Source: Schwartzia sp. (in: firmicutes)
GTDB lineage: Bacteria; Bacillota; Negativicutes; Selenomonadales; Selenomonadaceae
Length of the DNA: 6,989 nucleotides
Assembly (NCBI GenBank): GCA_017939945.1
Contig: JAGAZS010000044.1
Coordinates: forward strand, 1 to 6,989
Reading direction: 5' to 3'
In this document: piece by piece, positions 1 to 5,842 of the stretch
Position numbering within the stretch: the first letter of the stretch is position 1
Layout: each line of letters starts with the position of its first letter
The notes under the pieces: model-generated
Seen by the model: only the letters and a program-made list of their open reading frames with translations
Told to the model about the DNA's origin: nothing
Database searches by the model: none
Program-made: the position numbers and the translations under genes

Positions 1-492
1 GCTGACGATTTCTTCCGTCGCCACATTGTACACGAGGCGGGAGAGATTCTTCTGTTCTCCTGCCAGGATGCGCGTCACGTTTCCCGTGCATTCGGCGATT
101 TTCGTGTCCCAGTTGAATACGACGTCGTCCGCTTTGATGGTAAGGTTGCCGCGCTCGAAGAGGATATCCTGCTTCAGATGGGCGACGTGTCCTCTGCCTT
201 CCACATAAAGGTCTTCGCCCCGGAAGGTGTATCCTTCCTGCAGCAGCGTCACATTTCCCTGCGCCCAGACTTCCTGCGTGATCAGGTTGACCTGCGCGTG
301 GTCGGCGGTGACGGCGCGATCCTTTTCGGCGACGCGCACGTTGCCGTCGAGCAGATAGCGCCCGGTGAAGATGTCGAAGGTCTGCTTGTCACAGGAGATC
401 TCCGGACGTCCTGCGAAGGCGGTTGCCGTCGGGACGAGCAGCAGCAAGGCAAAGAGCAGGCTGCGGAAAATTTTAGCGGTGTTTGTATTCAT
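1..492 (-). CDS. LptA/OstA-family periplasmic LPS-transport-like protein, partial (C-terminus beyond the left edge)
   Basis: The 164 visible codons read without a stop to the window edge. Residues 1-27 form a signal peptide: a short polar/basic start, a Leu-rich core (SLLFALLLLV) and an A-F-A cleavage site before GRPEIS. The rest has the repeating short beta-strand pattern of the OstA/LptA jelly-roll: a GNVRV strand near 48-52, TADHAQV near 62-68, WAQGNVTL near 76-83, and a second round ending in CTGNVTRI near 132-139. In diderm bacteria this family forms the periplasmic bridge that carries lipopolysaccharide to the outer membrane. The start is the ATG at 490-492, preceded by an AAGGAAGG ribosome site (500-507) with a 7-nt gap. 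It lies divergent to birA and, unlike many lptA genes, has no lptC directly upstream. It could therefore be a stand-alone OstA paralogue, or the N-terminal domain of a longer LptD-like protein, so no gene symbol is given. Family call fairly sure, exact role less so. Confidence 0.78.
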   Translation of the reverse strand, partial: MNTNTAKIFRSLLFALLLLVPTATAFAGRPEISCDKQTFDIFTGRYLLDGNVRVAEKDRAVTADHAQVNLITQEVWAQGNVTLLQEGYTFRGEDLYVEGRGHVAHLKQDILFERGNLTIKADDVVFNWDTKIAECTGNVTRILAGEQKNLSRLVYNVATEEIVS

Positions 493-558
493 TTTGTATC
501 CTTCCTTTCCGTGCCGCAAAAATTAAGTGATTTTCCTCGCGTTCGCAAAGCGCGGCAG

Positions 559-587
559 TTGCGGAGGAATTGAAAAAAATGTATAAT
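559..587 (+). promoter_or_regulatory. Putative sigma-70 promoter for the birA operon
   Basis: A perfect TATAAT (582-587) lies 17 bp after a weak TTGCGG -35 (559-564). Transcription would start near 594, about 95 nt before the birA start codon. It is the only consensus -10 on the plus strand in this spacer. The weak -35 suggests low basal activity or help from an activator (inference). Confidence 0.5.
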
Positions 588-608
588 TGCGGCGTGGTCA
601 ATATACAA
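580..608 (-). promoter_or_regulatory. Putative sigma-70 promoter for the LptA/OstA-like gene
   Basis: Read on the minus strand there is a -35-like TTGTAT (603-608), a 17-bp spacer and a -10-like TATACA (580-585). The predicted start near 573 gives an untranslated leader of about 80 nt. Each box departs from consensus at two or three positions, so this is a moderate match by eye. Its -10 overlaps the -10 of the birA promoter on the other strand. Confidence 0.4.
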
Positions 609-624
609 TATGAAAATGATTTAT

Positions 625-676
625 TTTTGAAAGCCCTTAAAATCTTTTGAAACCCTTATAGAACCGTTATGAAAGC
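625..676 (+). repeat. Imperfect direct repeat in the birA leader
   Basis: TTTTGAAAGCCCTTA (625-639) recurs as TTTTGAAACCCTTA (645-658), with one base missing. A shorter copy of the core, TGAAAGC, follows at 670-676. The TGAAA cores start at 628, 648 and 670, about two DNA helix turns apart, all downstream of the predicted birA promoter. This could be a tandem operator or chance AT-rich similarity. No protein can be assigned to it. Confidence 0.35.
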
Positions 677-688
677 GGGGGGATTGTT

Positions 689-1663
689 TTGCAAAGGAAA
701 GTGCTCGCGCTGCTGCGCGCGGCGGGCGACGGTTATATTTCCGGCGAGGAAATCGCGGGATGCTTGGGCGTTTCGCGCACGGCTGTCTGGAAGCATATCC
801 GCGCTCTGAAAGCGGCGGGTTACGAGATCGAGAGCCATGCCAGGAAAGGATATTCCCTGGTTGATACGCCCGATCTTCTGCTGCCGCAGGAAATTCAGCC
901 GATGCTTCGGACGAAGGTTGTCGGGCAGACAATGGTTCATTTCGATGAAATCCCGTCGTCGAACAATGAGGCGAAGCGGCTTGCGATGGAAGGGACGCCG
1001 GACGGCACGGTGGTCGTGGCGGAGGCGCAGGGCGCCGGCAAAGGACGGCTTTCGCGCGGTTGGTATTCGCCTTCGCGGAAAGGGATTTGGTTTTCCGTCG
1101 TGTTCCGTCCTTCGTTTCTGCCGCAGGATGCGCCGAAATGTACATTGATGGCGGCGGTGGCGGTTGTGCGCGCGATGAAGGATATGGGCTTTTCCGTCGG
1201 CATCAAGTGGCCGAACGACGTGCTCGACAAGGACGGGAAAAAGCTCGTCGGCACCCTGACGGAAATGAACGCGGAAATGGAGCGCGTCAATTTCGTGGTC
1301 ATCGGGACCGGCATTAATGTGAATCTGTGGCCGGAGGACTTCCCCGAGGACGTCAGGGACATCGCGACGTCGCTTTCCATGTTGCGCGGCGGCAACGTGA
1401 ACCGCGTAGAGCTTTTCGAGCGCGTGTTGGAAGCGATGGACGAATTGTACCTGACCGTGGAACGGGACGGATTCGGCGCGGTGCTGGACGAGTGGAGAAA
1501 GTATTCCGTGACGCTGAGGCAGGAGGTCAACGTGATCGGCGTCAAGGAGACATTCGCGGGAACGGCAGTGGATATCGACGAAGACGGCGCTCTCTTGATC
1601 GACACGGGCGAGGGACGCCGGCGCGTACTGGCAGGGGACGTTTCCATTCGTCCGAGGAAATAA
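689..1663 (+). CDS. birA: Bifunctional biotin-[acetyl-CoA-carboxylase] ligase / biotin operon repressor BirA
   Basis: This protein activates biotin with ATP to biotinyl-AMP and attaches it to a lysine of biotin-carboxyl-carrier proteins; the same protein can repress biotin genes. The 324 residues contain all three family domains. A winged helix-turn-helix spans roughly 1-60 (the segment around SGEEIAGCLGVSRTAVWKHI, 18-37). The catalytic domain has the biotin/ATP loop GAGKGRLSRGWYS (115-127), KWPND (173-177), KLVGTL (185-190) and GTGINVN (206-212). A small C-terminal domain runs from about 274. The HTH makes it the two-function (group II) type. The start is a TTG: GGGGGGA (677-683) sits 5 nt before it, the ATG at 669 is out of frame, and the only in-frame upstream alternative is a rare ATT. 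Stops are tandem (TAATAA). It is the first gene of the operon, 24 bp before coaX. No biotin-synthesis gene is in the window to act as its target. Confidence 0.95.
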   Translation: MQRKVLALLRAAGDGYISGEEIAGCLGVSRTAVWKHIRALKAAGYEIESHARKGYSLVDTPDLLLPQEIQPMLRTKVVGQTMVHFDEIPSSNNEAKRLAMEGTPDGTVVVAEAQGAGKGRLSRGWYSPSRKGIWFSVVFRPSFLPQDAPKCTLMAAVAVVRAMKDMGFSVGIKWPNDVLDKDGKKLVGTLTEMNAEMERVNFVVIGTGINVNLWPEDFPEDVRDIATSLSMLRGGNVNRVELFERVLEAMDELYLTVERDGFGAVLDEWRKYSVTLRQEVNVIGVKETFAGTAVDIDEDGALLIDTGEGRRRVLAGDVSIRPRK

Positions 1664-1687
1664 TAAAATGATTTTTGGAGGAAAGCT

Positions 1688-2506
1688 ATGCTTTTAGTTT
1701 TCGACATCGGCAACAGCAATATCGTACTCGGCACCTATGAGGGAAAGCGTCTGATGAAGCACTGGCGCATCTCGACCGATAGGCAGAAGACCGGCGACGA
1801 GTACGGCATGCTGATCAACGACTTGTTCCGTTTTCAGGGTATCCGCATGACGGATATCGACGCGATCATCATTTCGTCGGTGGTGCCGCCGTTGGTGGTG
1901 CCGCTGGTCAAGATGTGTGAGCGGTATTTCCATTTGCGTCCGCTGATCGTGGGGCCGGGCATCAAGACGGGTATACGGCTCCGTTATGAGAATCCGCGGG
2001 AAATCGGCGCTGACCGTATCGTCAATTCCGTCGGCGCATTCGAGCAATACGGTGGGCCGCTGATTGTCGTGGACATCGGAACCGCGACGACCTTTGACAT
2101 CGTGGACACGAACGGCGATTATCTGGGCGGCGTCATCGCGCCGGGCATCGGTATTTCCACCGAAGCGCTTTTCCAGCGAGCCGCCCAGCTTCCGCGTGTC
2201 GCTTTGGTGACGCCGAAGACGGTCATCTGCAAGAATACGGTGACGGGTATGCAGGCCGGCGTGATTTTCGGTTTCGTCGGGCAGATCGACGAGATCGTAC
2301 GGCGCATCAAGGCGGAAATGAAGCAGGAGATGAAGGTTATCGCGACGGGCGGCATGGCGAAGATGATTTCGCGGGAGTCGAAGACTATCGACAAAGTGGA
2401 CAATTTCCTGACCCTGACCGGGCTTCGGGTGCTTTATGAGCGCAATCTCTCGGCGGACGACAAAAAATCCGACGAGAAAAAATGCGAGGACAAGAAAGCG
2501 CAATGA
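1688..2506 (+). CDS. coaX: Type III pantothenate kinase CoaX
   Basis: Catalyses ATP-dependent phosphorylation of pantothenate to 4'-phosphopantothenate, the first step of coenzyme A synthesis, in the cytoplasm. The 272-residue protein shows the ASKHA-fold signatures of the family: phosphate-1 motif DIGNSN (6-11), GADRI with its catalytic-site aspartate (107-111), phosphate-2 motif DIGTATT (129-135), GGVIAPG (147-153) and the adenosine motif ATGG (219-222). Type III enzymes typically need a monovalent cation and escape CoA feedback (family knowledge). The start is the ATG at 1688, with a strong GGAGGAAA site at 1677-1684. The normal core ends near GLRVLYERN (245-253). It is followed by a lysine/aspartate/glutamate-rich tail (254-272) that looks disordered and carries the overlap into dusB. 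The stop TGA (2504-2506) overlaps the dusB ATG by the usual ATGA arrangement. Confidence 0.96.
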   Translation: MLLVFDIGNSNIVLGTYEGKRLMKHWRISTDRQKTGDEYGMLINDLFRFQGIRMTDIDAIIISSVVPPLVVPLVKMCERYFHLRPLIVGPGIKTGIRLRYENPREIGADRIVNSVGAFEQYGGPLIVVDIGTATTFDIVDTNGDYLGGVIAPGIGISTEALFQRAAQLPRVALVTPKTVICKNTVTGMQAGVIFGFVGQIDEIVRRIKAEMKQEMKVIATGGMAKMISRESKTIDKVDNFLTLTGLRVLYERNLSADDKKSDEKKCEDKKAQ

Positions 2507-3486
2507 AAATCGGGAACCTCGATTTTCCGACGCCGGTTTTTCTCGCGCCGATGGCGGGCGTGACCGATACGCCGTACCGTATCCTTGCGAGGGAAATGGG
2601 CTGTGCGATGGCGTTCGCGGAAATGGTCAGCGTGCTCGGTATTCATTTCCGCAACGAAAAGACATTGGCGATGCTGGAGACCGTGCCGGAGGAGCGACCT
2701 CTGGCCATGCAGCTTTTCGGTGCGCGGCCAGAGCCTGTCGCGAAGGCGGCGGCTTACGTGGAATGTCTTGGATGCGCTGATGTGATCGATTTCAATATGG
2801 GCTGTCCCGCGCCGAAAATCGTGAAGAACGGCGCGGGTTCTGCGCTTTTGAAGGAGCCGGAGCGTGCGGGGGAAATCCTTACCGCATTGGTCAAGGCGAC
2901 GAAGCTCCCCGTGACCGTGAAAATGAGGATCGGTTGGGATGAATCGAGCATTGTCGCCGTGGAAATGGCAAAACGCGCAGAAGCGGCGGGTGTCGCGGCT
3001 ATTGCTGTGCATGGGCGCACGCGGGAGCAATATTATAAAGGTCACGCGGATTGGAGCATGATTGCGGCAGTCAAGCAAGCGGTGAAGATTCCCGTGATTG
3101 CCAATGGGGATATCCGCACGACGGCCGATCTTGCGCGTGTGTTTCGGGAGACGGGCTGCGACGGCGTGATGATCGGGCGTGCGGCGCAAGGAAATCCGTG
3201 GATTTTTCGTGCGTTCCGTTCCTTTTTGGAGACAGGCGTCGAGCCGCCGTCTCCGACAATTGCCGAGCGCGGCGCATTGATTTTGCGCCATCTCGATATG
3301 CTGATTCAGTACAAAGGCGACTATATTGGAGCGCGGGAAATGCGAAAGCATGCGACTTGGTACACGAAAGGCATGACAGGAGGCGGCGGTCTTCGCGAGG
3401 CCTTTAATCATGCGGAGACGAGAGAAGATTTTCAACGGATTGTCGAAAAGATGATAAAAAATGCGGGAGTGAATGAAGATGGCTGA
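2503..3486 (+). CDS. dusB: tRNA-dihydrouridine synthase, DusB type
   Basis: An FMN- and NADPH-dependent enzyme that reduces specific uridines in the D-loop region of tRNA to dihydrouridine. The 327 residues form a TIM barrel followed by a helical tRNA-binding domain (about 245-327). Visible signatures are the FMN-binding start APMAGVTD (15-22), NMGCPAPK (98-105) with Cys101 as expected catalytic acid, VKMR with Lys140, VHGRT (169-173), ANGDI (200-204), GRAAQGNPW (225-233) and the Arg-Lys-His at 281-283. The ATG at 2503 is chosen because the protein then begins MKIGNLDF, the normal family start, and forms ATGA with the coaX stop. An in-frame ATG at 2482 would add seven residues and has no better ribosome site. 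The GAGGA at 2486-2490 is a rather distant site (12 nt), so translation probably depends on ribosomes finishing coaX. Its 3' end overlaps the aminopeptidase gene. Confidence 0.95.
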   Translation: MKIGNLDFPTPVFLAPMAGVTDTPYRILAREMGCAMAFAEMVSVLGIHFRNEKTLAMLETVPEERPLAMQLFGARPEPVAKAAAYVECLGCADVIDFNMGCPAPKIVKNGAGSALLKEPERAGEILTALVKATKLPVTVKMRIGWDESSIVAVEMAKRAEAAGVAAIAVHGRTREQYYKGHADWSMIAAVKQAVKIPVIANGDIRTTADLARVFRETGCDGVMIGRAAQGNPWIFRAFRSFLETGVEPPSPTIAERGALILRHLDMLIQYKGDYIGAREMRKHATWYTKGMTGGGGLREAFNHAETREDFQRIVEKMIKNAGVNEDG

Positions 3487-4888
3487 CAAGAAGACGAAGA
3501 AGAAAGACGAACAGGACATGCATGTTTGGAATACCTATTCGGCGGCGGAGAAGAAAAAGGTTTACGCGCTTGCCGACGATTACCGCGATTTTATCTCCGA
3601 ATGCAAGACAGAGCGGGAAAGCGCGGAGAAAATAGTCCGCATGGCGAAGGCGGAAGGCTATGTCGAGCTTTCCGAGGCGATTCGCAAAAAGAAGAAGCTG
3701 AAGGCGGGGGACAAGGTGTACGCCGTCGGCATGAAAAAGACGGTGGCGCTGTTTCGGATCGGTTCGCGTCCCATCGAGGACGGGCTTGCCATTCTCGGCG
3801 CTCATATCGACACCTGCCGTCTCGACCTCAAGCAGAATCCGCTGTATGAGGATGGCGGCATGGCGTATCTCGATACCCATTACTACGGCGGCATCAAGAA
3901 ATATCAGTGGGTGACGATACCCCTTGCGCTGCATGGCGTCGTGGTCAAGAAAGACGGGAAGACGCTGGATATCAATATCGGCGAGCAAGATGACGATCCT
4001 GTTTTCTGTGTGACCGATCTTTTGATTCATCTCGCGCAGGAGCAAATGGAAAAGCGGGCGACGAAGGTCATCGAGGGAGAGAAGCTTGATATTCTCGTCG
4101 GCAATCTGCCGCTGCCCGATGAGGAAAAAAACGCGGTCAAGGCAGGCGTCCTCGCGATTCTTTCGGCAAAATACAATATTACGAAGGAAGATTTCATTTC
4201 GGCGGAGCTCACATTGGTGCCTGCGGGTCGCGCTCGCGCCATGGGCTTTGACAGAAGCATGACGCTCGGATACGGCCAGGACGATCGGGTTTGCGCGTTT
4301 ACCTCGCTGCGCGCGATGCTGGAGACGAAAAAGACGACGCGAACGGCGTGCTGCCTGCTGGTGGACAAAGAGGAAATCGGCAGCGTCGGCGCGACAGGTA
4401 TGCAGTCGAGATTTTTCGAGAATACGCTGGCGGAATTGATGGAGGCAATGGGCGAGAAAGGAGAGCTTCGTCTCCGCCGTGCGTTGGCGAATTCCAAGAT
4501 GCTTTCGTCGGACGTCAGCTCCGGTTTCGATCCGCTTTACGCCAGCGCTTTTGACAAAAAAAATGTCGCCTATCTCGGCGGCGGCATGGTGTTCAACAAG
4601 TTCACGGGTTCGCGGGGCAAATCCGGATCCAACGACGCGAATGCCGAATACATCGCCGAGCTTCGTGCCATGATGGACAAGCACAAGGTTCGGTTCCAGA
4701 CGGCGGAGCTCGGCAAGGTAGACCTCGGCGGCGGCGGCACGATTGCCTATATCATGTCACTGTACGGGATGCAGGTCATCGACTGCGGCGTTCCGGTGCT
4801 TTCGATGCATGCGCCGTGGGAGGTTACAAGTATCGTGGATTTGTACGAGGTGACAAAGGGATACAAGGCGTTTCTCGCCGAAGCGTGA
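3479..4888 (+). CDS. M18-family metallo-aminopeptidase
   Basis: A cytosolic two-metal exopeptidase that removes N-terminal residues from peptides. The 469 residues carry every metal and catalytic position of the M18/MH clan: His109 and Asp111 in GAHIDTCRLDLK, the bridging Asp268 in GYGQDDR, Glu298-Glu299 in DKEEIGS (catalytic base and ligand), Asp345 in SSDVSSGFDP and His444 in LSMHAPWE. DLGGGGTIA lies at 415-423. Length and motifs fit the bacterial 'aminopeptidase 1' (ApeA-like) branch rather than the shorter yeast/mammalian-type enzymes. No signal peptide is seen; the N-terminus is lysine-rich. Two starts are possible, ATG 3473 and ATG 3479. The GGGAG at 3465-3469 is 9 nt from the second but only 3 nt from the first, so 3479 is preferred; the other choice adds Met-Lys. 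It overlaps dusB by 8 bp and is the last gene of the operon, followed by a terminator 8 bp after its stop. Confidence 0.93.
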   Translation: MADKKTKKKDEQDMHVWNTYSAAEKKKVYALADDYRDFISECKTERESAEKIVRMAKAEGYVELSEAIRKKKKLKAGDKVYAVGMKKTVALFRIGSRPIEDGLAILGAHIDTCRLDLKQNPLYEDGGMAYLDTHYYGGIKKYQWVTIPLALHGVVVKKDGKTLDINIGEQDDDPVFCVTDLLIHLAQEQMEKRATKVIEGEKLDILVGNLPLPDEEKNAVKAGVLAILSAKYNITKEDFISAELTLVPAGRARAMGFDRSMTLGYGQDDRVCAFTSLRAMLETKKTTRTACCLLVDKEEIGSVGATGMQSRFFENTLAELMEAMGEKGELRLRRALANSKMLSSDVSSGFDPLYASAFDKKNVAYLGGGMVFNKFTGSRGKSGSNDANAEYIAELRAMMDKHKVRFQTAELGKVDLGGGGTIAYIMSLYGMQVIDCGVPVLSMHAPWEVTSIVDLYEVTKGYKAFLAEA

Positions 4889-4896
4889 CGAGAATG

Positions 4897-4932
4897 AAAA
4901 ACGGCTGCCACACACGGACAGCCGTTTTTTTT
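4897..4932. terminator. Bidirectional Rho-independent terminator
   Basis: An 11-bp perfect stem, AAAAACGGCTG (4897-4907) with CAGCCGTTTTT (4919-4929), encloses an 11-nt loop and runs into eight T residues (4925-4932). The complementary strand also reads the stem into a T-run of five. It lies 8 bp after the aminopeptidase stop and touches the stop codon of the convergent GalT-like gene (4931-4933), so it should end transcripts from both sides. Confidence 0.93.
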
Positions 4933-5689
4933 ACAAGTAATTTTTCCGGAAGTCCTCGACAATCTCCGGCAGGTTGCTTGGCAATATCCTTAGATCGTAG
5001 CCGATCAGCAGCGGGGAGGTGGGGAAGCGGGGCATGATTTTGGCCGCTATTTTTACGCCCACGTGATAAAAGAAGATATTGTAGCTGTCCTGGCTTTTCT
5101 TGAAACGGTCGCAGACGTATGCGACCGTTTTTTGCATGAGGTCGGCGAGACTGTCCAGCGCGTCGGGATTGGCAATCAGGTTGAATTCCCCAAATCCGAG
5201 GCGGGGGCGCGTGGCGGCGTTCAGCAGCACGCCGTCTTTTTCGACGATGGTCAGACCCTCGAAATCTTCCTCGCTGGGGAAAAGAGACGGATCAGCGTCA
5301 CGGAAACCAACGAGCTGCATGTGGGCGTGGCGCATGGTGCCGCCGGAAAGGTGACCGTGATTCTTGAAGAAGATGACGGCGCTGTATTTGCCGCTGGCTT
5401 CCATTTCCCGCCATTTCCCGACGCCGAAGCGGACAATGCGGCGCATATGCTCGGCAGTGTAATCGGGCATATCGACGCCGCAGCGGTCGGTTTCAACGAG
5501 CACAAGCTGGTCGGCGTTCTCGAGGACGTCGTATTTGTTTTTCAGCAGGATGATTCCGCCCTTGTCCGTTGCGTAAATGTCAGTCAGCCCCTCGGGATGG
5601 CAAAACGGGCAGTCGTTTTCCTTGTGTATGATGTTTTCCGGCTTGTTGTGCCCAATCTTCATATCAAAGCGGATCAGATTGATTTTCAT
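4931..5689 (-). CDS. DUF4931-type protein of the GalT/HIT superfamily, substrate unknown
   Basis: A 252-residue soluble protein with no signal peptide or membrane segment. It carries the active-site pattern of galactose-1-phosphate uridylyltransferase and its relatives: a CPFC zinc pair (27-30) and the stretch from Asn110 through SGGTMRHAHMQ (115-125). His121, His123 and Gln125 fit the H-x-H-x-Q triad, in which the second His is the nucleophile that becomes nucleotidylated. It is shorter than classical GalT (about 340-350 residues) and lacks a full second lobe, though the C-terminal half (PRLGFGEFNLIANP, 162-175, and FFYHVGVKI, 206-214) is GalT-like. A nucleotidyl or phosphoryl transferase on a sugar phosphate or dinucleoside polyphosphate is possible; nothing around it names the substrate. 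The start ATG (5687-5689) has GAGGT 7 nt upstream (5696-5700); Met10 has no such site. It is monocistronic as far as seen: convergent with the aminopeptidase and divergent from the flippase. The DUF4931 name is from memory of the family. Confidence 0.8.
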   Translation of the reverse strand: MKINLIRFDMKIGHNKPENIIHKENDCPFCHPEGLTDIYATDKGGIILLKNKYDVLENADQLVLVETDRCGVDMPDYTAEHMRRIVRFGVGKWREMEASGKYSAVIFFKNHGHLSGGTMRHAHMQLVGFRDADPSLFPSEEDFEGLTIVEKDGVLLNAATRPRLGFGEFNLIANPDALDSLADLMQKTVAYVCDRFKKSQDSYNIFFYHVGVKIAAKIMPRFPTSPLLIGYDLRILPSNLPEIVEDFRKNYL

Positions 5690-5738
5690 AAGGTTACCTC
5701 GAATTTTGCCGTTCCTACTGGAAACTGCGGCGGATAAA

Positions 5739-5747
5739 TGATATAAT
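5739..5747 (+). promoter_or_regulatory. Extended -10 promoter for the flippase gene
   Basis: TGATATAAT (5739-5747) is a perfect extended -10 element (TGn-TATAAT). No good -35 is seen; the position 17 bp upstream reads TGGAAA (5719-5724), but extended -10 promoters can do without one. Initiation would be near 5754, leaving a leader of about 90 nt before the ATG at 5843. Confidence 0.5.
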
Positions 5748-5768
5748 TTCCTTTATGTATGGAGAATC

Positions 5769-5796
5769 ATGAATGGGAATTCTTTTCCCTGTTCAT
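5769..5796. repeat. Inverted repeat / leader hairpin between the divergent genes
   Basis: ATGAA (5769-5773) pairs with TTCAT (5792-5796) and GGGAA (5775-5779) with TTCCC (5785-5789). That gives a 10-bp stem with a 1x2 internal loop and a 5-nt apical loop. It lies downstream of the plus-strand -10 and overlaps the minus-strand -10, so it could be an operator dyad or a structure in the flippase leader RNA. There is no T-run directly after it, so it is not a terminator. Confidence 0.4.
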
Positions 5797-5823
5797 TATA
5801 TAGAAAAAAGGTAATTTTGAAAA
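5795..5823 (-). promoter_or_regulatory. Putative sigma-70 promoter for the GalT-like gene
   Basis: On the minus strand TTTTCA (5818-5823, four of six matches to TTGACA), a 17-bp spacer and a perfect TATAAT (5795-5800). Initiation near 5788 would give a leader of about 98 nt. The start point lies inside the region also transcribed from the opposing plus-strand promoter. Confidence 0.5.
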
Positions 5824-5842
5824 GAGAAGGGTGGTGACGGCA

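Noticed and set aside
544..563. CGCAA / TTGCG inverted repeat in the lptA-like/birA spacer
   Set aside because: Only 5 bp with a 10-nt loop, easily chance in GC-rich DNA.
493..688. Search for a BirA-type dyad operator upstream of birA
   Set aside because: I found direct repeats but no spaced inverted repeat of the kind BirA binds, so self-repression is not claimed.
1694..2503. 269-codon open frame on the minus strand covering coaX almost exactly
   Set aside because: Antisense shadow of coaX; Asp/His/Arg-rich translation without domain features.
2434..3519. 361-codon open frame on the minus strand across dusB
   Set aside because: Antisense shadow of dusB; low-complexity Arg/His-rich translation and no ribosome site.
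3404..4684. 426-codon open frame on the minus strand inside the aminopeptidase gene
   Set aside because: It mirrors a strongly supported gene. Its His/Arg/Leu-rich composition has no recognisable motif, and long antisense frames are expected from the GC-rich codon bias.
5063..5737. 224-codon open frame on the plus strand opposite the GalT-like gene
   Set aside because: The minus-strand frame has clear CPFC and HAHMQ motifs, a ribosome site and a shared terminator; this frame has none of these.
5759..5803. 14-residue leader ORF (MENHEWEFFSLFII) upstream of the flippase
   Set aside because: No ribosome site, very close to the predicted transcript start, and no run of regulatory codons; more likely chance.
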